DNA of 64,000 nucleotides from Sciurus carolinensis (lineage: Eukaryota > Chordata > Mammalia > Rodentia > Sciuridae): assembly GCF_902686445.1 (NCBI RefSeq), contig NC_062232.1, positions 69,271,440 through 69,335,439 of the forward strand, read 5' to 3'. How positions within the stretch are numbered: the first letter of the stretch is position 1; each line of letters starts with the position of its first letter. Both the position numbers and the translations under genes were made by a program. Positions 35,335 to 45,882 of this stretch are shown piece by piece. The notes under the pieces were generated by a model. That model saw only the letters and a list, made by a program, of their open reading frames with translations, did not search any database and was not told the DNA's origin.

Positions 35335-36010
35335 TGAGTTTCTTTGGACAAAATTATACACAAAAGAAATTTCATTTCAGTCCCAAACCTCCCCTTTTTC
35401 CTCCCCTCCTCCCTTCCCCTTTTCTCCCTTCTCTACTGATTTTCTTTGCACTCCGTTATTCATTTATTTTTGATTGATACTTTCTATGTGTATATAATGG
35501 TGAAATTCTGTTTAGTACATGTATATATGTATAACATAATTTTTTTAGATGCATTCCATATTTCTTTCCCTTTCCCTTTCTTACTCCTATCCCGTAGTTC
35601 TCCTACTCTCTTCTTCTACTCCATTGATCATCCCTATTATTTTTTTGATCTCCTATCTCCTCCCCCATTTACTTTATTTCCTTATTTTGCTCTAGCTTCC
35701 ACAGTGAAAGAAAATATTTGACCCTTGATTTTATGAGTCTGTTTTATTTCATTTAGCATAATTTTCTCCATTTCCATGCATTTAACAGCAAATACCAGTT
35801 CCATTCTTCTTTATGCCTTAGTTAAACTCCATTGTATATACATATATGCCATATTTTCTTGATCCATTCATCTATTGACAGGCATCTTGATTGAATTCAT
35901 AATTTAGATATTGTGAATTGTGTTGCTCTAAACATTGTAATGGCTATATTGCTATAGTGTGCTGATTTTAGAACTTTTGGAATCGGGATAACTGAGTCAT
36001 GTGGTGGCTC
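35335..36010 (-). mobile_element. L1 3' end in reverse
   Basis: The C/T-rich 3' UTR (35385-35440, 35560-35700), then 'tttatttcatttagcataat', 'ccatgcatttaacagcaaat', 'cttgatccattcatctattg' and 'tgtgctgattttagaactt' give the reverse complement of an L1 3' UTR and ORF2 C-terminus. L1 similarity ends near 'actgagtcatgtggtgg'. It directly abuts plus-strand sequence belonging to the 5' part of an L1. The plus frame 35446-35721 is a shadow. Confidence 0.75.
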
Positions 36011-38166
36011 AGTGATTCTCAGTTTTGGTCGCTTGATATTGTCCCTTGTATATTCTAATCATGATTTATTATTTTTCCCTTGATTGTATTCTGTGTATTC
36101 AAATTCATGTATCATGTCTTCTAGCACTGAAATTCTTATTTTCTCCACAATCTAATCTGTTGGTAATGCTTTTGTTAAATTTTTAATTTGATTCCATGTG
36201 TCTTTTACTTCCAGTATTTCTAGTTGGTTTCTTTTCAATATTCCTATTTCTTTATTAAAATGATCTTTCCTGTATTTCCTCTCTTAATTCATTCCTTATA
36301 TCTTCTTTTACTTCATTAAATATTTTGATAATCCATTTTTTATGACCCTTCCCTGAAATTTCATCTTCTTCCATATCTGTAGGATTTTTGTTGAGGGATT
36401 GTGAATTTCAGGAAGATTGTTTGCCTGCTTCCCCATGTTTTTGGAGGTCCTGAACTTGCACATCAATTGAGATGGATTCCCTTTCCTCTTTCATACACAT
36501 GCCCTTTTTCATGTTATGATTTCTTTCTGTTTTTAATATGAGTAGATGTTGAGTGGTGGGACCTGAAGTACCTCTATGGTTGTTTCTCCTTGGAGTCTGG
36601 TTTTTTGTTTGAGATTTTTGTCTCCACAATTTTATGATTTGAAGCAATGTTTAGGTTCAGGTGGGGCTAGGTTATGTGTGGGGTGAGATTCATTGTTGTT
36701 TGGTTGAGTTGTGAGTGTTTCTTGGCAGCTGAATCTCTACGCTTAGGCAAATCTGCCATTTGCCTGTTTGCCCACCTTTCACCTACCCATCGTCCACTGC
36801 CCAACACCCACCTGCCAACCATCTGCCATAAGCCTGCAAACTGCCCAAACATTGCCTGCTGCCCGCTCTTGCCTGGAAGTTCATTGTTAAGAGTACCTGC
36901 AGGTTTGGTTACATGTGACTGCCACCATTTTGGGGCAACAGCCAGGGCCAGCAGGTTTGCTGCTGCGGTTGCCGCCATCTCTGGGCATGACAACCTTGGT
37001 CTGAGGACTCAGGTCAGGGCCTGGAGATACATTGGGTTACCTGCAGGTCTAGTTGCACCTGAGGTCTTCCTGCTTGCTTTGGTAGTGGCTGCCATCTGTC
37101 TACCTCTTTCTAGGGTTGCTCCTTTGTGTGAGTGCATGCCTGGTGGTCTCTCTTCAAGTTGAAAGGACATTGAGATCTTGAGACTGCAGCAAGACAGGGT
37201 CTGGGGAAGCTGAAGTCCAGGTCCATCAAATTGCAGCTGGGTTTGTGTGAGCCAGTCTGGGTCTGGCAAGCCTGTGGAAAGTTAGAGACTAGAGGCAGTT
37301 CCCTGGGGAAGAGTGCAGGTCGAAGAAACTGGAGAAAACTGGGCTCTCTCCAGCTCAGTGAGTCCTGAAGTGTGCAGGGAGTGAAAGGGCCAGCTACAAC
37401 AGGAGGGAAGACTGTAAAAAGGTGCGAGGGCATCTTGTTATTGGCTTACCAAACCGAATGGAGCTAACATCAAACTTCAGACTACCCCACCTATCGGTGG
37501 AGAAGGGAAGCTGAGAACATTTTTGAAAGCCAACAGAAGCAATCATTCAATTTTCCATTGAGAATTTCCTCCTTTTTTATTTTTTGCCCTCTTTCTCACA
37601 CCTCTACCATCATTGAATCCAAATACATACATCAATATATTGAGAAATAGGATGTCTAAACAGTATATGACAGTTTTGTTGTGTATTCCTATATTTTTAC
37701 TTTTTTTTTTAAATGTGCACATATTTTTTCTCTCACCTACCTGTTTCCCTAGTTTCTCTTTCTCACTTCTCTCACATAAACAGTCATTCTCCATTAACTC
37801 CTTCCTCGCTCTTACTATAAATTTTACCTCTATCTTTCTCCCTCTCCCTCATGAACATCACAACTTACACTACTTCTGTTCCCTCATTGTCCATCATTTA
37901 AAATGGTAAACCCTTTTAGCAAACTTACTGTTTACATTGTTGACAATAATTAAACACTTCATTTCTGTCTATTGTGACAAAACTGTAAACTTCTTAACAG
38001 GAGCCATTTGGTTTAAGGTGGTATATTGTTTGCCTTGGGTATTGTTAATATTGGTCTCCCCCTTAAAGGGGAGGTACTAGAAGCCTTCAGGGACACTAAA
38101 AGACTACAGGGTAGAATCTTTACTGCCTCAGTTCCATACCGCTAGATGAGAAGACACAAAAACAAC
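36011..38166 (+). mobile_element. L1 5' region (5'-UTR-like)
   Basis: This is the sequence upstream of the L1 ORF1. It comprises a T-rich part (36011-36660), a markedly G+C-richer part (36660-37440) with CCATTTTGGGG/GCCGCCATC-like patches, and a second T-rich part (37550-37900), leading directly into ORF1. Its position makes it the probable 5' UTR and internal promoter region, but I could not match it to a named subfamily. Overlapping frames on both strands (36408-36647, 36667-36993, 36674-37162, 37009-37269, 37110-37433, 37543-37794, 37613-37909) reflect composition and lack domains. Confidence 0.55.
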
Positions 38167-39195
38167 ATGAAAAAACAAGAAAACAAAGTGCTTCAAACAA
38201 ACCAAGATGTTCCAACAGTAGAATCCATAGACAACACAGTAGAAAAAATGTCAGAGATATTGTTTAGAAGATACATAGTTAGATTGTTCTTTCAAATAAA
38301 TGATGGTATTGGAGAGAAAATATAGGGAGTGGAAGATTACTTCAATAAAGAGGCAGAGATTATAAAAAGGTATCAAGCAGAAATCCTCAAAATGAAGGAA
38401 ACAATAAATCAAATTAAAAATTCATTGGAATGTATCACCAAAAGACTAGACCACTTGGAAGACAGAACCTCAGACAATGAAGACAAAATATATACTCTTG
38501 AAAATAAAGTTGACTGCACAGAGAAGATGGTAAGAAACCATGAACAGAACTTCCAAGAAATATGGGATAACACAAAAAGACCAAATTTAAGATTTATCCA
38601 AATATACGAAGGTGTGGAGATATAAACCAAAGGAATGCACAATCTTTTCAATAACACAATATCAGAAAACTTCCCATATCTAAATAATGAAATAGAAAAT
38701 CAAGTACAAGAGACTTACAGGACCCCAAATGTACAAAATTACAGCAGACCCATACCAAGGCACATTATAATGAGAATGACTAACATACAGAATAAGGATA
38801 GAATTTTAAAGGTTCTGAGAGAAAAAAATCAAATTACATGTAGGGGGATACCAATTCAGATCTCAGCTGATTTCTCAACCCAGACCCTCAACACCAGGAT
38901 ATTCTGCAATAACGTATATCAAGCTGTGAAAGGAAATGAATGCCAACAAAGAATTTTATGTTCATCAAAATTAACCTTCAGATTTGAAGATGAAATAAAA
39001 ACTTTCCATGATAAACAAAAGTTAAAAGAATTCACAACTAGAAAACCTGCACTACAGAATATTCTCAGCAAAATGGTCCATGAGGAGGAAATAAAAAAAA
39101 TAAATAAAAACAAGGAAAATAAGCAAAGGGAGGAACTACACGAAAGTAAAGATCAATCAATGGAGAAACTAAGTCAAGTTAAAAACCAAAAGTAA
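38167..39195 (+). pseudogene. L1 ORF1 with two in-frame stops
   Basis: From ATG 38167 one frame runs 343 codons to TAA 39193-39195, the normal size for L1 ORF1p, the RNA-binding chaperone. It is interrupted only by TAG at 38323-38325 and TAA at 38623-38625, without a frameshift. The N-terminal third is a heptad-like coiled coil rich in K, E, L and I (about 38335-38560). The RRM-like and C-terminal parts follow, with RILKVLREKNQITCRG-type and KLKEFTTRKPALQNIL-type blocks, then a lysine-rich tail. An alternative downstream start near 38635 would give 186 residues. Minus frames here are shadows. Confidence 0.88.
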
Positions 39196-39201
39196 ACCAA
39201 A

Positions 39202-39723
39202 ATGACCAGGAATACAAGTCATATCTCAATAATAACCCTGAATGTTAATGGCCTAAACTCATTAATCAAAAGACAAAGACTGGTAGATGGATTAAAAAAA
39301 GAGACCCAACAATATGGTGTCTTCAAGAGACTCACCTCCTAGGAAAAGACATTCACAGACTGAAGGTGAAAGGTTGAAAGTAAGCATATCACTCACATGG
39401 AATGCATAAACAAGCAGGGGTTTCCATCCTCATATCAGACAAAGTGGATTTCAAACCATAGTTAGTCAGAAGGGATAAAGGACATTTCATACAGCTTAAG
39501 GGAACTATACACTAACAAGACATAACAATTGTAAATATATATGCCCCCCAAAATAGAACATCTACATACATCAAATAAACCCTTCTCAATTTCAATTATC
39601 AAATAGACCACAGCATAATAATACTGGGGTGACTTTAACACACCTCTCTCACCACTGGATAGATCTTCCAAACAAAAACTAAGCAAAGAAACTATGGAAT
39701 TAAATGAAACAATCAATGATATG
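39202..39723 (+). pseudogene. L1 ORF2 endonuclease start, truncated
   Basis: Six bases after the ORF1 stop, ATG 39202 opens ORF2. The first residues show the L1 endonuclease block ITLNVNGLNS, followed by an RLVDG-like stretch. The frame shifts near 39320, where the 'tcttcaagagactcacctc' (LQETHL-type) segment is out of register. L1 similarity ends near 'tgaaacaatcaatgatatg', before the rest of the endonuclease and all of the reverse transcriptase. There is no tail at the break. Confidence 0.82.
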
Positions 39724-40330
39724 TAGTTTTGAAATAAATGTTTGTTGTCTACTCTGACTTTTATAGCACTCATAGCCATCTGTATAGGAATAGTGTGGTC
39801 AGCATTTAACATCAGTACCAGTAATACAAAACTGTGGACTAGATCAGACATTCAACATCAGTTGTCTACTATGTCATCCACAATGTTAATAATCACAACA
39901 TGAATGGGGTATCAACTCCACAAAATATGTAATTATGCTATTTAGTGGGGTTACAATTTCTTAAGTAAAGAGAAAATAGGGTGAGAAGGTGAGTGAAAGT
40001 TTGAAATATTTTTCAAAAAGTGATCAGAGGAGAGTCAGGTGATGTGTAGCTGATGCCTTCTATAAAGAAGAAGAAATAAAGAATTTACTGAAAGTAATAA
40101 AAAAAAGAGAGAGGACATGGAAAAATTTGTGTATTAATAGAATAGAGTGAGGAAGGGGAAAGAAGAGGGACAAGACTAAGGGGGACTAAGTGTGGAACAA
40201 CCTTCAACTGTGAGATCAAAACAACTTGAACCCACATATAATTGAACCTCACCTAAGACAAGTTAAGGCTAAATAATAAACAGGTGCAGAAGGAAGCAAT
40301 TAATGTGAAAGCAAAATTATATGAATAGAC

Positions 40331-40424
40331 TTTTTTTTTTTTTTTTTTTGCAGTGCTGGGAATTGAACCCAGGGCCTTGTACTTGTGAGGCAAGCACTCT
40401 ACCAACTGAGCTATATCCCCAGCC
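40331..40424 (-). mobile_element. ID SINE with target duplication
   Basis: A full reverse-oriented ID: a T-run of about 19 (the tail), then 'cagtgctgggaattgaaccc', 'tctaccaactgagctatat' and 'ccccagcc'. A 9-bp duplication 'tgaatagac' flanks it (40322-40330 and 40425-40433). The minus frame 40253-40435 is just the SINE read through. Confidence 0.95.
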
Positions 40425-40462
40425 TGAATAGACATATTTTTAACCTACCCACCCAGTGAGTA

Positions 40463-40502
40463 CATACACACCCACACATACACACCCACATATGTACACA
40501 CA
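40463..40502. repeat. imperfect (CA)n
   Basis: Acacac-rich with ccc interruptions, just right of the ID SINE. Confidence 0.8.
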
Positions 40503-41291
40503 GAAAATCATACATATTGGGAAAAAAGTAAAAAGTAATACAACAAAATTATGTATGAAAAAAATTAAATTTAAATAATAGTTGAAAGAATATATTAAAA
40601 TTGGAGTAGGAGGAAAAGAAAAGGAAGAAAATGAGAAAAGAAAAAATATTGATGAGAAAGATTTTGGCTGGTATGATTGAAACTATTGGCAGGGATGAAT
40701 TTTCATTTTCCATGTTTGTTTTTGACTTTGCAACTTTTGAGTTGAGGATTGGGGTTGTTAAGCCCAATGCCTTTGTATTTTTCACTTAGCTGCCAACCTT
40801 TGTGGCTTGGAGGCAAAACCAGTTGTAGTACACCTTAGCTTCCAGTCTCCTGGTCTATGGTGAGGTAGCTCAATTTGGATACTGACAAATGGTATGTTTC
40901 TCTGGCAGGAATATAGTAGATTTCTAATTAGAGATTCTATTAATTGGGGTTTAGTGTGCATTGAAATTTGGAATTCTGTGAGGGAGTATTTGAGAATTGC
41001 TCTACACCCTTTATTAGTAGGAAGATGCTGGTCTTTGCAGAATATCTAAGTTTTTATGGTCTATAATAAAATACACATTTAGGGTATAGGGAAAAACCTT
41101 CATATGTTTCACCTTCCCCACTATGAATATGAAACACTGGGTATCTGCCCTGGAGTGCAGATACTCCTGTGTGACCACTGTAGTATGAGCAACAATAGCA
41201 GATTTCTTCCTTGGTATTCAGAGCCTAAATGGTTCAGGCAAATTTTCTTTGTGCGTATTTCAGTCTCTCAGGTTCAGGTACCTTCAGGGAT

Positions 41292-41293
41292 AA

Positions 41294-41357
<64 letters not shown>
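41292..41357. repeat. (TA)n microsatellite
   Basis: About 66 bases of ta repeat with one tac interruption. Long Tyr-Ile repeats in overlapping frames (41104-41415, 41229-41726, 41234-41464, 41274-41459) come from it and are not proteins. Confidence 0.96.
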
Positions 41358-41359
<2 letters not shown>

Positions 41360-41734
41360 TGGGAGTGCAAAGGAGGCAACTTTCTCTGGTGGCAGGAGCT
41401 GTGGGAGTGCTATGATTGTGGCTTTCCTCAGAAGCATGGTGGCCATTTTGGGGGCCCACAACACTTCCTTTCTGGGGAGGGGAGTTATTTTTGGATTTGC
41501 TTTCTCTGATTCACTTTCCCTACTGACTCTGTCTATTAAAATTATCTCTAATCCACAGGTTACCCCAAGTCAGTTCTTTTTTTTTTTTAATTTCTTTATC
41601 TGCCAGCCAACCTGTCACCTTTGTTTGCCTGCTCTGCCCCTCTCCTTCGATACCACCACTGACAGGCACACTGGCACCCAGCCTGGCACGTCTCTAATGT
41701 ATTATTTGTTATTTCCAATTTTCTGACTTTGGTA
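41358..41734. other. unannotated G+C-richer stretch
   Basis: Contains 'ggtggccattttgggggccc', similar in flavour to the G+C-rich L1 5' part at 36.9 kb, plus a T-run. No gene or boundary could be fixed. Confidence 0.35.
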
Positions 41735-41793
41735 TCTCTCTCTCTCTCTCTAGAGAGAGATATGTATGTATGTATATATATGTATGTGTATAT
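41735..41793. repeat. (TC)n-(GA)n-(TATG)n compound microsatellite with dyad
   Basis: A tc run (41735-41751) meets an ag run (41752-41760), giving 9-bp self-complementary arms around ctag. A tatg/tata run follows. Confidence 0.9.
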
Positions 41794-43387
41794 TGCAGTT
41801 CAGTTCAGTATTAAGCTTCAGTGAGTTGCCTTAGTTACCCATCTCACTAAGAAGCCATCTCCCTGCTTTGTACATCTTTTAACTCACCATCTCTTCTTTC
41901 CTTCCCCCCCACCCCCGTAGCAGCCTGGTTTTGTTTAATTGGTGCAAATGACCTAAGTACTTAATCAAATCTCAAATGTCACATGTGAAACAGAATTATA
42001 AGTGGCATATGTTCAGGTCAGCTGAGATGCTTTACTGCTTTATAGTGGTAACAATTTTTAGAATAATTGAAATGATTCATAATTAATGATTGTATAGAAT
42101 GATTTTATGGGTAAACGCAGTTTTATTTTCCTTGATTTTAAAACTTATGATTTTCTGCTTCCAGTTGACCGTATTGAGAAACAATGTATGTACTCAAGGC
42201 CTGTATCAGACCTGTGAGTTATTGAAGGAGGGAGAAATGCTGACTGTAAATGCAAAATGATACTTCCAAAATGAAATTGTGTTAATTCATGTACTCATGT
42301 TACATAAATCCATAGATACATATAATTGTACACACAAATGATTCAGTTGAATAAGATTTAAAATTATTGTGTGTCTGATCTTTATCCAAGTAGTTTATTT
42401 CACCATGGGATAACAAAGCCAACTTCACTTAATGTAACTATAATTAAAACTTAATTTTAATTAATTCATTGTTCTATAATAATAGTGAAATCACTTTGAA
42501 ATGATTCTATCAAAGTACATCTTAATAAGAATTGGTCAGATTTTAAAAGTATTATTCTGTCCAATCTTCTACACATGGAGATATGTCTTTGATAGTATGA
42601 ATAAAAAAGACATAATTGTTTGAAAATTATTTTGTGAATCTTTCTATTTTCCTGCTCTAATATTTAAATAATGAAAATAATAATGCTGAGCATTGATATT
42701 ACTATTAGCATTAATATTCTCAGCTGAATAAAATAATCATTTTTGCATTATTGTTAAAGAGATACCCTTCTTTTCTATGAAAATTTAGGTTTTATAACTA
42801 ATCCTACAGAAGAAATCAAAAGTTAAATCTCCATTTCTCTTGTTATGTTTCCTCTCATTGCAATTTCCCACAAATTTGTCAATATGATTGAAAAAATAGT
42901 ACAGTTAAGAGGTGTTCAGTGTACAAGATGGTAGCTAGACATAAGGGCAAGTATAATTTCCTGTATTGACTTATAGAATAGTAGCAGTGATGGTCTGGGG
43001 GCTTCTATAGCATGTAAAAGATGGAGCTGGAAGTATTATATGCAATTTCTCTCATTTTTAATGCAGTCTTGTATTTTTATTTTTCTTTTACAGATGAGGC
43101 AGTAGAAAAACACTTTCACTGCTCAATTTCGTATCATCTAGTTTATGGAAGATTTATGTTCTTTCCACTAGTTCTTGATGTTGTCACCTGAAAAGGTGCA
43201 GAGAATGTGGACTTAAAGAATAGAAAACTGCTTTTTAGAGACCTTTATCTGGAAGAAGTGAGATTTTGAATATTACTTATATGTTTTCTCCTTAATTTTC
43301 CTTACTAATACAATGTGTTTCAGTACCATGTAGTCTGGTCAATCAGAAGTGAGAAGATGGAACGCACATTTAGCCTTTATTTTTTGA
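41794..43387. other. unannotated AT-rich sequence
   Basis: No gene. 'tcttttacagatgaggcagt' near 43085 may be a small MIR remnant, too short to call confidently. Confidence 0.4.
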
Positions 43388-43763
43388 ATTAGTTTGCTAG
43401 GGCTGACATGTCAATGTACCATATACTGGGGTGTGATGGAGGAGGGTAACCAACAAACATTTACTTTGTCACAGTTTTGGAATCTGCATGTCAAAGATGA
43501 AGGTGTCACCAGTTGGTTTCTTCTGCGGCCCCTCCTCTTGGCTTGTAGTTCACCATTCTTTCCTCTGTGTCTTCATATTGCTCTCCCTATGTACATTCCT
43601 GTATCTAATTTCCTCTTCTCATAAGTATACCAATCCTATTGGGTCAAGGATCACTCTGATGACCACATTTTAACTTAATTATCTATCTCCAAATACAGGC
43701 ACTTTCCAAGGTACTGGGGTTATGATTTCAACATATATGATATTTGGAGGAGGACAGAATTTC
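43388..43763 (-). mobile_element. MaLR-type LTR
   Basis: 'attagtttgctagggctgac', 'aacatttactttgtcacagt', 'ttcttctgcggcccctcctc', 'aggatcactctgatgaccac', 'tatctccaaatacaggcact' and 'atgatttcaacatatatgat' follow the reverse complement of a MaLR LTR across its full length. The plus frames 43394-43624 and 43488-43673 are shadows. Confidence 0.78.
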
Positions 43764-44475
43764 CTTTCTTTATGGAGTGCTTGGAGATAGAATAGCCATT
43801 TTTCACCTATGAGAATAAATTCTAAATATTAAAGAAAGTGAAGTAGAATGTTCTGTTACTAACACTGCTGCTCCAAGTTTCTATTATCAACTCGTGCATC
43901 CAATTCCTCTCTCCAAAAGATTTCTGATATTCATCCATCATTTATTCCTATTTATTATTAGTACAAATGACTGCACTAGCAGCTTAGAATCTAATTTTGT
44001 TTAGAAAATAGTAAATTCATAGGAATATTTTTCCTCACTGTTTTTCCATATTGTCCTCTTTCATAAAGGTCTAGCAAATTATCTTTTGTTAACTTAGACC
44101 CTATGCATAAGGTTGCAAGTGTTCATAATGCCACTGAAATCATATGTATGTGTGTGAATTAGAGGGCCTCTTGTCTATAGACTTTATCATATCTTCTAAT
44201 GGATTTATGATCTTTATGAAATTTACTGTAGCAGATAAACTATACCACAATTTACCTACTAGAGACACCCACCCCATGGGGATCTGTATAATATAGGACA
44301 CTGAGGGTTGTTATTAGACAGTTGTTTCCTGATTAATTTCTCCCCTTATATAGTAAGCTATTATCTTTCTGGTTAACAAGTGCTAACCACATTGGGTATT
44401 AATATTTACCTGTAACTTAAGGCCAATCTCTTTCATATCCCTGTGAGTTAATATATTGATGCCAAATTCAAAAAT
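43764..44475. other. unannotated sequence
   Basis: Nothing identifiable. Confidence 0.4.
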
Positions 44476-44592
44476 ATTTTTTTGAGTGAAAGCCTTATTG
44501 TGTTGCCCAGGCTGGCTTGCCTTGAATAACAAAGAGGATACTTCTGCCTTGGATACCTGAGTACTGGGAATACTAGCATGCACTACAGCATC
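44476..44592 (-). mobile_element. B1-like (7SL-derived) SINE fragment
   Basis: Reverse complement text contains 'attcccagtactcaggta', 'aaggcagaagtatcctc' and 'cagcctgggcaacacaataa', the order of a monomeric B1/proto-B1 unit. It is diverged and has no ID half. Confidence 0.75.
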
Positions 44593-45512
44593 CTTCTTCA
44601 AAAAGAAGATTTTGAAACTTTGGGCTTATTCATTTATATTGTAGTTATAGAAGTGTATATATATTTTTCAAAGAACAAAATCACTGTCAACATCAGGTTA
44701 GTTGACTGGCCAAAGATTACTCAGAAATGCATGCACAATCAGAATAAAAGCAGTGTACTTTTTATTGGCTTCAGCAAAAAATTATCCTAAAGTGAATGTA
44801 TTCTTTGGATAGTTTTTTTCACCAAAGATGTATAGAGATAATATGTAATATTAAGTAATGACTGGTATTTGAAGCACATCATTTTTCTTCAGAACTTTAC
44901 TTTCCTGAAGATTAAGAAAGCAACAGAAGATACTTCAATGTTGTCACTACCATTATCAACATCGATTCACCCAATGCGCTCCCTGCGAAGTTTCTGGGCT
45001 TGTGGACATAACAAGCAGAAAAATGAACTTGTCAATACCAGGTGCTTACAATTGATCATAACCAACCTTGTCAGATCCACAACATTGGTTAATCAGATGT
45101 GTGAATGAACAACCAGTTTGAGTTTAAATTTTTGGCAGGAAGTCAAAATGATAGAAAAAGAATCCTTATTTGCACTTGTTACCAAAGAGATGCCATCCAT
45201 TGTCTCTGGAAAAGAAACTAATACATCCCAGTAAAGATTAACATATATTTCAAAAGTGGGTAGTAGAAATAGAGAATTCATGAATAACCTAAAGAGGTCA
45301 CCGTAAAGTTTACATGGACTCAAAATGAAGATCAGAGTAAATTTTCAGAGAATCAACGAATCCAAGAAACTCATACTGAAATTGTCATCCCTTACATTAT
45401 ATTCCTCTTCCCATAAAACAATCCAAAATTTAAATTATACAATATTTTTCTGCCCAGCAATCTTTCCTTTAGCATAAATCAATTGCTTATTCTTCTGTAT
45501 TTCTAAATACAT
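44593..45512. other. unannotated sequence
   Basis: No gene or repeat is recognised. Frames at 44578-44790, 44869-45108 and 45093-45323 have no known motif. Confidence 0.4.
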
Positions 45513-45527
45513 TGGGTATCCTTTTAT
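45513..45527 (+). repeat. L1 target-site duplication, left copy (15 bp)
   Basis: 'tgggtatccttttat' is repeated exactly at 47405-47419, with the L1 filling the interval. Confidence 0.9.
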
Positions 45528-45826
45528 TTTATTTTTTTATATTAAACAAGCATTTATTATTTTTAAAGGTGTTCGATTCATTCTTTTATTTTTTCCTTCC
45601 CCCAATCCCTCCCACCCCTCTTTTCCCTCTATACAGTCCCTCCTTCCTCCATTCTTGCCCCCTTCCCACCCCCCATTATGAGTCATCATCTGCTTATCAG
45701 CGAGATCATTCATCCTTTGGCTTTTTGAGATTGGCTTATCTCACTTAGCATTATATTCTCCAATTTCATCCATTTGCCTGCAAATGCCATAAGTTTATTA
45801 TTCTTTATGACTGAGTAATATTCCAT

Positions 45827-45879
<53 letters not shown>
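45827..45879. repeat. (TG)n(TA)n microsatellite inside L1
   Basis: Expanded from the L1 ORF2 end sequence 'ccattgtgtatatat'. The same site is expanded in the other L1 at 58296-58336. Confidence 0.95.

Positions 45880-45882
<3 letters not shown>

Larger units (their letters stand above)
39724..41291. other. unannotated; purine-rich tract, possibly L1 5'-region-like
   Basis: No gene. 39960-40160 and 40560-40680 are strongly purine-rich, the mirror of the T-rich parts upstream of the L1 ORF1 at 37.5-37.9 kb. 40740-41290 is more mixed. An inverted copy of L1 5' sequence is conceivable but not demonstrated. Frames at 39462-39851 and 40549-40785 lack motifs. Confidence 0.35.

Noticed and set aside
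36674..37162. 162-codon open frame in G+C-richer DNA, with other open frames on both strands
   Set aside because: It lies in the region upstream of an L1 ORF1. Frames are open on several strands at once, as expected from composition, and no domain is visible.
41229..41726. 165-codon frame with a long Tyr-Ile repeat
   Set aside because: The repeat is a translated (TA)n microsatellite and the remainder has no motif.
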